Part shown: positions 48,246-58,559 of the stretch, in pieces | Numbering within the stretch: position 1 is the first letter of the stretch | Layout: every line of letters begins with the position of its first letter | NCBI RefSeq assembly: GCF_000321225.1 | Contig: NW_004450397.1 | Span: 2,804,389 to 2,868,388, forward strand | From: Odobenus rosmarus divergens | Taxonomy: Eukaryota; Chordata; Mammalia; Carnivora; Odobenidae | Length of the DNA: 64,000 bases | Direction: 5' to 3' | Position numbers and translations under genes: made by a program | The notes under the pieces: generated by a model | Database searches by the model: none | What the model saw: only the letters and a program-made list of their open reading frames with translations | Told to the model about the DNA's origin: nothing

Positions 48246-49333
48246 TGTGTTCTGATTGCTAGACAAGCATACTGGCAGTCAGCCCAGAAAAAAACTTGAC
48301 GCTGGTAAAGTTTGCCCTCACTATCTCTCCTCATCCTTCTTAGCATCGGAAATAAACAACTGCCTCTTTCCTATGACTGGGGAATCTTCTAGGCAGAAAG
48401 AAAGCCTATCTCTCCCCAGAGAAGTTACAACTACCAGGTATTTGTGTTCCAGTTTCCCTTGCAGCTAGGGGAGCAGGCACTTGACTAACCTCTATCCCCA
48501 GGCTCATCTGCTGTAGACTTTGACCTGTAAACTAGTAAATCCAAGATGCATAGGACCACTGTCTCCATTCTGGCAAGACTAGGAAGAGAGGCCTCTGTGC
48601 CGATGGTTCCAGCAGTAGCATCCAGGGTCCTGGGTTGGTGATACTGAGGGAGCAAGCTGCTTTATCTGTACCCAAGGTATATTTTTACTGGGTCAGATCT
48701 GTGGCATGAGTTTGGCCCTTGCTCCCGATTGTATTACCTCCAAGCTTTGTTCTTTTTGGTATTCTGCATAGTCTCTACATAAAACTTCCTCTAATTAGTG
48801 TATTTTAAACTTAAATTATCTAGACATGGTTTTGTTGTTTGACCGATAGGATCCTCCTCTTCCCTCAAACAGCCCAGGATCTCCATCCGATTGCACATGA
48901 TCCTGGTCACTCCTACTAAGCTGTCCTACTAGAAATTAAATTCAGCCCTTCTCCTTCCCCCCAGATCAAACTGCACATTTCCTGGAGCATTTTCCCTTAG
49001 GGTCTTACTTTGTATAGGAAAAATATGATCAATTAACTTAAGCCAATGTGTTAATTGCTGACACTAATTTAATATTACCCCAGCATCTTAGCAGATACTT
49101 TTAATGTGCCAAAGCAAAGGAGAAAGGAATGTGTTTTTACCATCACCCAGTGCCAAGGCCTGTGAGCAATCTACTTTTTGTCTGCAATCTCAAAGGTCTT
49201 GCCTCCATCAAGACATATCATGTCTTGTCCAACCACGGGTGCCCCATGGACCAACCCATACAATAACACTGGTGCAGTGTATTGAATCAGTGATTTACTT
49301 CATGATTATACATGTATACATGCACATGCAGGT
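48246..49333. other. Unique intronic sequence, nothing recognised
   Basis: No repeat family or exon recognised. Confidence 0.4.
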
Positions 49334-49353
49334 GCACACACACACACACACAC
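49334..49353. repeat. Short CA microsatellite
   Basis: About ten CA units at the left edge of an L2 relic. Confidence 0.85.
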
Positions 49354-49354
49354 C

Positions 49355-49690
49355 CCTACTTAAAATGCTTCAATGGCTTTCCATTGGCAAAATAATGTCA
49401 ACAAGATCATAAAATTCCTGAATACTTAATAATTGGCTCTTGCAAGCCAATATGAACCACCAGCTCCAGCACACCACCGTTCTCCCAGTGACTTCTTACT
49501 ACACACATCACTCTAACCCCACGACTTTTTCCTCTTCCTCAGTGAGTCACATCCTCCCCTCTCCCCCGACATACACACCAAATCTTTCCATGGACCCATA
49601 GGTCAAGTTCTCTGTTACGACCTCCCACAACTCTGAGATCCTCTCCTTCCCAACCTTATTTCAGATTATGCATTTGTTCCTCCACGCAAC
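49355..49690 (+). mobile_element. L2 LINE 3' region, sense
   Basis: 'acttaaaatgcttcaatggctttccattggcaaaataatgtcaacaagatc' resembles the L2 block 'cttaaaaccctccaatggcttcccat..aataaagtccaaa', followed by CT-rich L2-like DNA. Confidence 0.6.
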
Positions 49691-50309
49691 CAATGTGATG
49701 TTTAACATCATAAGCAAGCATGGATCTGCAGGAGATGTGATCAGAGTAGCTATAGACTTCCTTTTCTATGTAGTTTCTATGTACCCTTTAATGCAGGAAA
49801 TTTCAAGGCTTGGCCAAAAAGAGAACTTTAGTGGCTGAGCAAATCTGCTCAGTTCTTACAACCACAAATATGACAGAATCTATTTTCTCCTGGTTTCTTC
49901 TATTACTGAAGCTGAAAGAGATCACTGCAAATGCTTTCCCTCTGATCCCCATACTCTATGCAGGTGCTTCATAAGCTCACTGGAGAAGCTCTGCTTTTAT
50001 ATATTTCATATATTGCTCTCCCTTAGAAGATTTCTTTTGAATAATTTCAATATGGAAAAGAAAATGTGTGCAAACTAGTTTTTATTTTATAAGTGTGCAA
50101 ATTAAGTACTTACAGAAGTACAGAATAACAGAGAAAATTATGTTTCATGGAAATTTTCTTATGTATAAGTATCCCTAGTCTGCTTTTCCTTCTTCCCTCC
50201 TTGCTCCAACTCCCAGTAAATATTTGAATTGCCTTTCCAGTTTTCTTGCATTTCCAAAACTATGAATCCTTTCTGAGATTAGACCATATGGGGTCCCATT
50301 AGTATTTGG
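49691..50309. other. Unique intronic sequence, nothing recognised
   Basis: No repeat family or exon recognised. Confidence 0.4.
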
Positions 50310-50400
50310 GTTACACAGTGCTTGCTTAAGGTCACATAGATAATCACAGAACCATGACTTGAACCAGGACTCCTGAGTCATAGTTCACTTTCATTCCGCT
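50310..50400 (-). mobile_element. MIR SINE fragment, antisense
   Basis: 'gcttaaggtcacatagataatcacagaaccatgacttgaaccaggactcctgagtc' is the reverse of the MIR 5' half. Confidence 0.7.
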
Positions 50401-50754
50401 TCTCAGTTGGTATACTTCTAGTACCACTGGGAATTTTGCTGCTGTCCAAAGGAAAACCAAAGCCTCACTATCCAAGCATCTTCTCCATGGGAAATCTCTT
50501 TTAGTGGTTAAATTTTGTTTTCTGGGGACTGTAAGATTACACAGTATAATACCAGTAAATCTGATAAAGATCTATAGAAAAACAGTCTCACTTCTATTTA
50601 GCCATCAAGTTTCTTAACTCAGCATGCATCCTCAATTCTAATCCCAACTGGACTTCTAAATTCTGATCAGAAGCTCAGGATCTGGGCAATGGAAGCCAGC
50701 AATGAACTCCTAGGCATCTGCCTCTCTTTTGGACAATTAAAAGCATTCTATAGA

Positions 50755-50965
50755 TCAGAGAAATTTGAGTTCATATCCCACTGATGCCACTTATTAGACA
50801 TGTGATCTCAGGCAAGTTATTTTCTATCCTGAGGCTCAGAGATAGCCATGTAAACCATGTAAGGTACACTAAGGGTAAGAATGTGCACCTTACATGGCTA
50901 ATTGGAAAGATTAAATGAGACATATTCTTGGCATGAAGTGCTCAAGAAATTATTGTTATGTTACT
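50755..50965 (+). mobile_element. MIR SINE, sense, with an inserted hairpin
   Basis: 'gagttcatatcccactgatgccacttattagacatgtgatctcaggcaagtta' and 'gcatgaagtgctcaagaaattattgttat' frame the element. In place of the usual middle it carries a strong hairpin at 50855-50897. Confidence 0.8.
50855..50897. repeat. 15-bp hairpin within a MIR
   Basis: CCATGTAAGGTACAC at 50855-50869 and GTGCACCTTACATGG at 50883-50897 pair at 14 of 15 positions around a 13-base loop. Confidence 0.9.
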
Positions 50966-51104
50966 ATTAATTGAAAAATATTTCTATACCAATATTACTA
51001 GGACTAAGCCTGATATATATGTAAGGCGTGATCTGTTAGTTCAGGAAATAATTTTGCTTCCATTATATAACTAGCTAGTTCATACTATTTAATCTAGTTA
51101 AAGA

Positions 51105-51215
51105 TATACTGAGTTTTTAATATGTGCCAAACACAGTATTAGGCTTGGGCCATGAAAAATGACAGATATTCAGTTCCTATTTTTAAGGAGCTGACAATTT
51201 CAAACATACCTGACA
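51105..51215 (-). mobile_element. L2 3'-end fragment, antisense
   Basis: 'aatatgtgccaaacacagtattaggcttgggccatgaaaaatgacagatattcagttcctatttttaaggagctgacaatt' is the reverse L2 end. Confidence 0.7.
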
Positions 51216-51303
51216 GATGACACCTCCTGTGTTCTTAAAGATGCCTAAGAGAGGAGGTCTCACCACACAGCTGGCCACTCATTTCTCATTTCTCTGAGCG
51301 ATC

Positions 51304-51305
<2 letters not shown>

Positions 51306-51337
<32 letters not shown>
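51306..51337. repeat. GT microsatellite, 16 units
   Basis: Uninterrupted (GT)n. Confidence 0.96.
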
Positions 51338-51338
<1 letters not shown>

Positions 51339-54296
51339 CCAATTCCTTGAGACTCGACGTATCTCCATCTCCTCTTATTTTAGGTGTCAAAAGAAAGAAC
51401 AGTTGGTGACTATTCTTCACATAATAAGCCTTAATTCCCTGAGAGTTACTGAGTTATTCCTCTGTCTTCTCTTTCAAGATTAAATAATTCCAACCCCTTT
51501 AACCTTTTCTCACAGGTCCTCTTTGCCAGCCTTCAGTTTAATCATTTCACTGCCCCCCTCTGGAATCTCTCCAAGTCTTCTTCACTAAATATGTTGCTTT
51601 TGCCATTGAGTTTACTCTTCTAAGCAACTTATTCTTCCACACAAACCAAGACAAAAAGAAAGCATCTCCAAAAGAAAAGAAATAGATAAAAGAAGGAGCT
51701 CCCATAGCACACTCATACACTTGAAGCCCAGGTAGCATTTGCTGTCACCACTCTTAAGGAGGAAAGGACCAAACCAGAACAGTTTCTAAATAGTGCCAAC
51801 CATTCTGCTTGACAATTATCTAAATTATTTTTAAGCAGGTAAGACTATTAACCACAAACGTGAGGCTTTAGTGACACCTGAAATTCTCAGAAGGGTGCTA
51901 ATAAAATTACTGTTAATGAGATCAAATAGGAATTTTGGATTCTGTAAAATACCTCTCACCGCCAAGTTGACCATTGAGGTGGTTACGTTATTTATAGGCA
52001 GTGACTTTGTTCAGTCCTGGCAAAGTGCAAAGGATCTTTCTTTGCATTCTGTCAATCAATATAAATTAATATTTTCGGAGCTGAGAAAGCAGCGAATTCT
52101 AAGGTGCTCTTAAGAAATGATTTAGAGAGGCTGATCAAATACACACTGATCATAGTATGACACCAACACATGCAGAAAGGAGCAGATAGGAAAATTAGAG
52201 CTCTAATAAAATCTCTCTCTCAAGACATGCACAGTGACTTGTCAGAAATCGTTTACAAAGATCCTTCCCTACTTTTTTCTCTTATTGTGCTATGGAGATG
52301 AACCTGCCCCCTGTGAGTTAGCAGAATGCCCCTGCTTACACACATACACACACACTTAAGATTCTGCTGACAAGTTTCCAAATTCCCTCAAGAAACGGAG
52401 AAAACTCTGCAGTAGATCACATTCTGCCTGTTTCAGGGACTTCTTTGTTTTGGAACCACTGTTTAGAAACAATTTGTTTTTTTCTTTCCCCATCTGTTAA
52501 GGGAAAAAGTATACAATTGGGTGAAGAGAGTTAATTAGAAGTGAGGAAGTAGAGAGAGAAACTACTGCTTCCTCTGGGGTGGCTGCAGGCAAACAGGTGG
52601 TAGCGGTCATCGAGTCTGATTTCTGAAGCTAGTTTGGCTCTGTCCAGATCCTGGCTGGCCTAGAACTGGCTGGGCTGAGAGAGGTCTGTCAAAAACAGCC
52701 ATGAGACAACCAACTACATTCTGAAAAAGCCTCCTTGCCAAGTTTTCTGCAGATTCCCTCTCTTCTGGGTCCAGAACAAATTAATGATTTCATGTGGAAT
52801 CTTCCCAGGGAGGTGTAGACCCAAAGACCGTTCAACCTATCAATCAATGACTTAAATTCTAAAACAGTGATCCTTAAATAATCTGCAGTTAGGATGGCCA
52901 GGAGCTTATAACCACAGCATCATAATGAGGAGCACCATCCTGGGTGAAAGCAGACAGTTTGCTAGCTGTTTAATTGCCAGTGATGACCCATTATATCCCT
53001 CTTAATCTTGCTGGTTGGTTCTCCATGAGAACAAGGCACAGGTACACGCCCTGGGAGGTTTGACCACCAAATGAAGGAAAGGCATAGTGACACAAAGGCC
53101 ACTGGCAAGTGTATCCACAACTGAAGTCTGGGAGCTCTAAAACAATGGATGATTAAAGCCCTCGCATATTAAATAGATTTGTGTGGATGCATTATAACTT
53201 CATAGTTGCCATTTTTATACAAGATTTCAATTATGAAGTGGAACTACAAATCACCCTTGATTTCATTTATTTGGTGGTAAAGAAAATCTAGTAAATTCTT
53301 ATCAAGCAGTAAGAAAGTGAAAGTAGAGCACTGATACTGATGTATGCTACTTTGTAGTGGTTATGGAAAGTGGCCAGTAATTCTGGGTTGATAAATCATG
53401 AGTAGACAGAATTCCCTCTCTTTATCCAAATGTGTACTTCGGAGACTTACACCAAATTGTTTCAAAGAAAGAGCAATTTGCACCACCCCACTACACCTTG
53501 GGAAGCAATTTTTGTTCCATTCGATTTTGAGAAATAATATCACCAATACCAAATATTGGCATTTGCAGACCGGGAAGAAGGGAAAGTAAGGGAAAGGAGA
53601 GAAAGAGGAGTGAAAAATTAAGATTGGTGAATTTTAAAAATATCCATCTATACTGAGCAGGTGACATTTTCAGTGAAGCTTTTCTGAATCTGAAAAAGTA
53701 AAATAAAATTCCTGATGTCTTTCAAAAGCCAACCATTTAGGTCATTCTTAAAAAAAAAAAATAGCCAGCAGATTAAAGGAGCTCCATTTATAAAAACCAA
53801 ATGAATCCCTAACAAAGCTTGTTTGGGACATGAATAAATCATCTGGTCATGAATTATTTATTGTTATCAAGAAACAAGCTGGGGATTCCAGGAACTGGGC
53901 TTTAGGGAGGTGCTGAAGCCAGGCAATGAGCGAGTTCATTGTCACCTACCCCCCACAGGAAGTGAGAGGACAGGCCATGGGGTACCATCATCTGATGCAG
54001 ACCACGCTAGACCCCCACTTGAGTTTCAGAGGATGCTTCAGCAGCATTTACACCCCAGAGGATAAAGCAAATAGAGTTTGATCCATAGAATCATACTTTA
54101 GAAAACTGCAAGTACTTGGCAACAGATAAGATTTTTTGAGCACTGGATTTTTTTTTTTTTTTAAATATACATAGGGAATATGAGCTGTGTGCAAAAGAGC
54201 AGAGGTCGAAGGTTTACATTTAAAGGAGATGGCTAGAAAATACCTTAGTAATAAACTGTGGAGACGAGTAGTCTGACCTACTCATTCCCGGCTTTG
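51338..54296. other. Repeat-poor intronic sequence upstream of the terminal exon
   Basis: Nearly 3 kb without a recognised transposon. Short CA run near 52331-52354 and a T tract near 54149. No exon recognised. Confidence 0.45.
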
Positions 54297-54350
54297 GGGG
54301 TTGGCTTTTTTACTGGGGTTGGCTTTTTTACTGGGGTTGGCTTTTTTACT
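54297..54350. repeat. 18-bp minisatellite, three identical units, next to the terminal splice acceptor
   Basis: Three exact tandem copies of GGGGTTGGCTTTTTTACT (54297-54314, 54315-54332, 54333-54350), ending 65 bases before the exon. Each unit carries a T6 pyrimidine run. Confidence 0.97.
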
Positions 54351-54385
54351 GGAGGGAAGAGAAAAAGAGAGCCTCTGAGATTTAA

Positions 54386-54415
54386 TCAACTAATCAACGT
54401 ATATGTGTGTTCCAG
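54386..54415 (+). promoter_or_regulatory. VWC2L: Splice acceptor and candidate branch site of the VWC2L terminal exon
   Basis: The intron ends TTCCAG at 54410-54415. A CTAAT motif at 54390-54394 offers a branch adenine at 54393, 23 bases before the exon. The tract between them is interrupted by purines (GTATATGTGTG), so this is a weak pyrimidine tract. Confidence 0.75.
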
Positions 54416-54564
54416 GTCCAAACTGCTTTGCAGGAACGACAATAATCCCGGCTGGCATTGAAGTGAAAGTGGATGAATGTAACATCTGTCACTGTCACAA
54501 CGGGGACTGGTGGAAGCCTGCTCAGTGTTCAAAACGCGAATGCCAAGGCAAGCAGACTGTGTAG
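54416..54564 (+). CDS. VWC2L: VWC2L terminal coding exon (brorin-like, C-terminal cysteine-rich segment)
   Basis: VWC2L is a secreted protein with von Willebrand factor C-type domains, related to VWC2 (brorin), a BMP antagonist. It is linked to neural tissue and to modulation of TGF-beta/BMP-family signalling. This exon supplies the second and third bases of a split glycine codon and then 48 full codons, from [13 protein letters not shown] to the C-terminus [10 protein letters not shown], with TAG at 54562-54564. The frame agrees with my recollection of the C-terminus of the mammalian 222-residue protein. Six cysteines (codons starting at 54424, 54478, 54487, 54493, 54526 and 54541) form the CxxCxC and CxxxxC spacing of a vWC subdomain. 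The frame is intact with no premature stop. The preceding AG and the intron phase fit an internal-to-terminal exon join. The rest of the protein, including the signal peptide, lies upstream of this window. Confidence 0.95.
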
Positions 54565-55820
54565 GACAAATTCCCAACCGAGGAGTTCTTAGGATGCTAT
54601 GGATTCTACACTGCACATGTTTGAAACAAAACAAAACAAAACAAACACACTCCAGCCAGCTACAACAGGGTCACCAGCAAAACCTTTTAGGGTTGACAAA
54701 AGTGAATATTTTACTAAGAGGAAATTTCTTTCTCTCTTGCTATATAAAATATATATAGTATATAGCTATCAAAAACGCTTTTGTAATTATCCATGCTTGA
54801 TGGTGACTTGACCACTGGATTTCTGAAACTAAAAGGAAGAAACAGCCTTGTACAGGCTCCTTCTCTGGTGACACCTCTAGCCTGCCGGCTCACCGTCCAC
54901 CAATTTGCTTCATTTTTACTCTTCTGTACATCATCACCCATGGCATTTTTCTCTTGGAAATTTCTTTTTCATATTTAGAGTCTAAGGGGCCAGATTTGAC
55001 TGCACAGTTAAGTTTGGAGTGGTGTCATATAAGCTTTAGTAGAGGAGTATCAGGGGTGAGGACCCTTCCTGACCAGGAAGATGCAAACGCATCCGACCCA
55101 TCACTCCCCTCGGGGGAAACACGCCCTGCAGGGCTCAGAAAACGAGGGGTACATACAGCTGGACCCACTGCTGGGGCAGCGTGGGGACCCGGTGCTTGGT
55201 GCAGTATGTGGAAGGTCACAATTTAATTCTTACAAACCACACATTTCAGACACAAAACCTTGAAACTGCCAATCAAAAACTAATATGTGAAGAACACCAC
55301 GAGCTTGACTATAGCATCCAAAGGGAACCAGGAACTCACAATTGTAGCATTAATCAGCCGACTTTCTCATGATGCCAAATTTCAGTTCGGTTTATAACTC
55401 CACACTCTATACCCACTCTGTCACCTGGCATTCTCCACACCAGAACCAGGGTGAGTAGCCCCACTGTGAATCTGAATCCTTCTGGAAACTCCTGGCTTTT
55501 GAGTTTAGATTTGGCTGAAAGCCAGGAGTACCCACAGGCAGTCTTTATGGTTTGGGACTGTGTTTTCCATGTTTTAGTAATGACCACTCGGCCCTAGGTC
55601 TAACACACAGATTCAGGACACTCTTTCCACCTCAAGTGCTGATTTAAATTAAAGATTAGGGTAGAGTGAGTCTTGCACAATACAATTCCATTTGTTGAAC
55701 ATTTTTTAAAATGTATATATTAGATACTGAACAATTAAAGTGAACCTTTGAAGCGTCTCAAGGTTGCCCTGGTAATGCTGCTCGTATAGTGACAAAACAA
55801 ATAAAATACACAGGGTATCT
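54565..55820 (+). other. VWC2L: Probable VWC2L 3' UTR, end uncertain
   Basis: Non-coding sequence directly after the stop codon, without recognised transposons. Possible poly(A) signals are ATTAAA at 55648-55653 and 55734-55739 and AATAAA at 55800-55805. The 3' end is placed at the canonical hexamer by inference. A longer 3' UTR is possible, since unique sequence continues past the MER20 element. Confidence 0.4.
55800..55805 (+). terminator. VWC2L: Candidate poly(A) signal AATAAA for VWC2L
   Basis: First canonical AATAAA after the stop codon, in an A-rich context, with a GT-containing stretch (GGGTATCTGG, then GTGCATATTTGG) within about 50 bases downstream. Not supported by transcript data. 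Confidence 0.4.
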
Positions 55821-56039
55821 GGATGCCACCTCGAGTCAAGTGCATATTTGGCCATTCTTGAAACCACGTGGCATAGTTAGTTGCTTATTCTGCTCTCCTG
55901 TCTTGAAAACCCTGGCGCAGATCTGGCAGGGTCCTTGAGGAAACTTTAAGGTTGTCTTCATTCCCGGTGTTCTTTCCTTTTCCACTCCCAGCCCAGCCTG
56001 GGCTTTGCCGTAGCTCTCATGGAGTGCCGCATTCCAGAG

Positions 56040-56275
56040 CAAGGTTTCTCAAGCTGAATTCTGTTGACGTTTTGGGCCAGATGATTCACTGTAGGGGGGC
56101 AGGGGGAAGGGGGCTGTCCCGAGCATCTTTTAGGATGTTTAGCAACATTGTTGGCCTCTATCCACTAAATGCCAATAGCAACACCCTCGTTGTAACAACA
56201 GGTTGTCTCCTGACCACGCCAAATGTCCCCAAGGAGTGGGGAGGGGACAAAATGTCACTTGCTTGAGAATCCGTG
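56040..56275 (+). mobile_element. MER20 hAT-Charlie element, near full length
   Basis: Terminal inverted repeats CAAGGTTTCTCAAGC and GCTTGAGAATCCGTG match at 13 of 15. The interior 'gttgacgttttgggccagatgattc', 'gggggctgtcccgagcatcttttaggatgtttagcaac' and 'ccactaaatgccaatagca' is MER20. The flanking octamers TTCCAGAG and ATTTAGAA are partly alike, as expected of an ancient hAT target duplication. Confidence 0.93.
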
Positions 56276-58029
56276 ATTTAGAATAATCAGTCCAGGGTGG
56301 TTTCTGCCAGGGTGGTATACCGAGTAAGCTCTGGCTGAGCCCGTGGCTTTAATGAGCCTCTAAGCCCTTTGGGACATGCGCAATCAGCAGCCCCAAGGGA
56401 GCAAGGTCAGTCTTCTCCCAGTGGAGTGATGCATCTATTGCCATAGGTCCAACCCACAAGACACACTTCTTTAGTCTCATCGACTGGGTTTTCACTTAAA
56501 ATGGTCAGCGTCTCCTCCCTGGAAGATCTTCCAGTCATCAAGAAAGAGTTGTCATTTCCAAAATTAACGTGTTGGCGCATTGGACCTGACACTTCTCGCG
56601 TACACTGTGCTTGTGTATGATACAAACAGCCAGGCTGGCCCCATCCGAGGAAGAGCATCACGCTACCTTCCCTTAGAACACCAATTTGCAGCAAGGTTGG
56701 TGCCTTTTGTTGCCACCATGGATACATCATATAGACAGTCATGAATCATTCATGAACAATCCTGCATGATTTACTCCTGCACTCCAAAGTAAAGGCATTC
56801 TGTACTTCAGATTGTGTCTAGACAGAGATGTATTATAGAGCTTTCTTTGCCCTGAGGTTGCCTGGTGCCAGCTTCAAAAAATCCACACTCTTGGGAAGAA
56901 TAACAAATGACAGGAATAAGGTTTGAAACCCAGAAAATATCATTAATAGAGCCATGTAGCATAGTACCCTATCTATTATTAAGGAGTTACTATGTCCTTT
57001 TTAGGAAACAGAGAGTGCAACTGGGGAGCCAGGGTTCAAACAATTTGCATCAAAGTCTTGGCACAGTGATAGCTGCAGCAAGAACTTACTAGAATGGAGT
57101 GTAATATCCATCAAGAAGCTCTTTTCAGAGAGTTTGCTGAATGAAGGCGGCTCCGTGGTCTCTGTTACCAGCCAGAGAGAGGGATTTTTTGTTGTTGTTG
57201 TTGTTGGATTTTCTTTTTCCTCTGAGTTTCACTACGAGTTGTTTCCTTTAAGACATTGTAGCACTGACATTTTTCTCCCTTTAGGGAGAGATGAATCTAT
57301 ACTGTGACAGAATTTCTCATAAACCGATAAACATTTTACAACTTCCTTCTACCCAGGTCATTGAGAAATTCTTTCCAAACTCTGAACAACAGAGTTCCGG
57401 TCTCATCTGTTTTGCTTTGTTTTCTTTTTCTCTTTTGAAGGCTTTGTTTGCAGGCCCACTGTCCCCTCTGTCTCCCATTCCTCCTCGTCTTTGGTTCTCG
57501 GCTTTAACTACAGCTTTGTTTAAATAAGGGATCAACATCCTCTTTGTCAGCTGATGCCTGTTTAAAATGATTCAGTTTCTAAAATCTTTGAAAAATGGTG
57601 TGCCTGAAAACTAGTGAGAAAAAAAAACACAACTAAACACTAAACTGTAAAAAGGGGATTCTAGCAACAATATTTGATGTGTAAAAGACTATATTATTAA
57701 AAAATTATTTTGTTAAATATAAAGTGTGTTAACCAGCAAACATTGTTCGTGGTATATTTTCCTTCCAAAATTCTCTCTCCTCTCTACCCTCATCATTTAA
57801 TAACTAATCCTCAGTGACTTCTATCATCTGAAAGTACATGTGTCATTAAAGCAATATTCAATTAGATTTAAGCGTCAGCTTTAGCATTTGCCTGCGTACA
57901 TTTTCATTTTTCATAATATAAGGCCAGGCTGACTTGGGGATCAGATAGGAAGCTCAAATAAGCCAGCAATGAGAGTGTAAGTGATAGGAAAAATATTTTC
58001 CTGACCCTGCACCCATACACAATACTAAT
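56276..58029. other. Unique flank or distal 3' UTR, nothing recognised
   Basis: No transposon or exon recognised. A TTG repeat lies at 57184-57207. 57580-57740 is AT-rich with several ATTAAA-like hexamers, so a distal polyadenylation site is possible. Confidence 0.35.
57184..57207. repeat. T-rich / TTG trinucleotide repeat
   Basis: TTTTTT followed by five GTT units. Confidence 0.85.
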
Positions 58030-58235
58030 GATCATCTATAATTATTGAGTGCCTGCTCTGTTGGCTGGCCCTGTGCTGGGGGCCGAACCCATAGCATCCT
58101 GTTCAAGCCACACAGCACGCCTGCCAGGGAGGGGTTCTTATTATGGCTGCTTTGCTGCCAAAGAACAGAGGAAACCAGAACACAAAGAAGTTAAGTGATT
58201 GGCCCAAGGTCATAGGTTCATAAACGGCAACACAG
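58030..58235 (-). mobile_element. MIR SINE, antisense
   Basis: 'ataattattgagtgcctgctctgttggctggccctgtgctggg' and 'aagaagttaagtgattggcccaaggtcataggttcataaacgg' follow the reverse MIR order. Confidence 0.8.
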
Positions 58236-58349
58236 GAATTTCGTATTATAAATATACACAAATACACCTAAAGATCAAGAAAATAGTACATCTACTCATT
58301 GCCCAAACTCAACAGTGATCAAGATTTTGATCTTTTTGATAGGAGTATT

Positions 58350-58559
58350 TTGAAGATCTTATTTACTTATTTGAGAGAGAGAGAGAGAGAGAGAGTATGA
58401 GCAGGGGGAGGAGCAGAGGGAGAGAGAGAATGTCAAGCAGACTCCACACTGAGCATGGAATCCCATGCAGGGCTCCATCTCATGACCCAAAGACCATGAC
58501 CTGAGCCAAAATCAAGAGTCAGACAGACACTTAAACAAATGAGCCACCCAGGCAGCCCT
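58350..58559 (-). mobile_element. Older carnivore SINE (SINEC), antisense
   Basis: 'gatcttatttacttatttgagagagag', 'gagaatgtcaagcagactccacactgagc' (older body type) and head 'gagccacccaggcagccc'. Target duplication not evident. Confidence 0.93.

Larger units (their letters stand above)
1..54415 (+). other. VWC2L: VWC2L intron upstream of the terminal exon (5' end outside window)
   Basis: All sequence left of the terminal VWC2L exon is interpreted as one intron, or its 3' part, because I saw no other exon of the gene. The missing upstream exons would encode the signal peptide and the two earlier cysteine-rich vWC regions. The intron ends in AG at 54414-54415 and is phase 1: the last exon opens with the second and third bases of a glycine codon. 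Its content is decayed transposons plus unique DNA. That this is a single intron is inferred from the known gene structure, in which the last intron is very long; an unrecognised short or alternative exon cannot be excluded. Confidence 0.75.

Noticed and set aside
54297..54350. Repeat array as a CRISPR-like structure
   Set aside because: The units are directly adjacent 18-mers without spacers, in a mammalian intron.
1..54415. Searched for further VWC2L exons (CxxC-rich blocks with AG...GT borders)
   Set aside because: No cysteine-rich open segment with suitable splice sites was seen. A short alternative exon cannot be excluded without transcripts.
54258..54461. 67-codon + frame with a GVGFFT triple repeat running into the VWC2L exon
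   Set aside because: It is the 18-bp minisatellite read in frame, and it uses a different frame from the VWC2L exon. Intronic.
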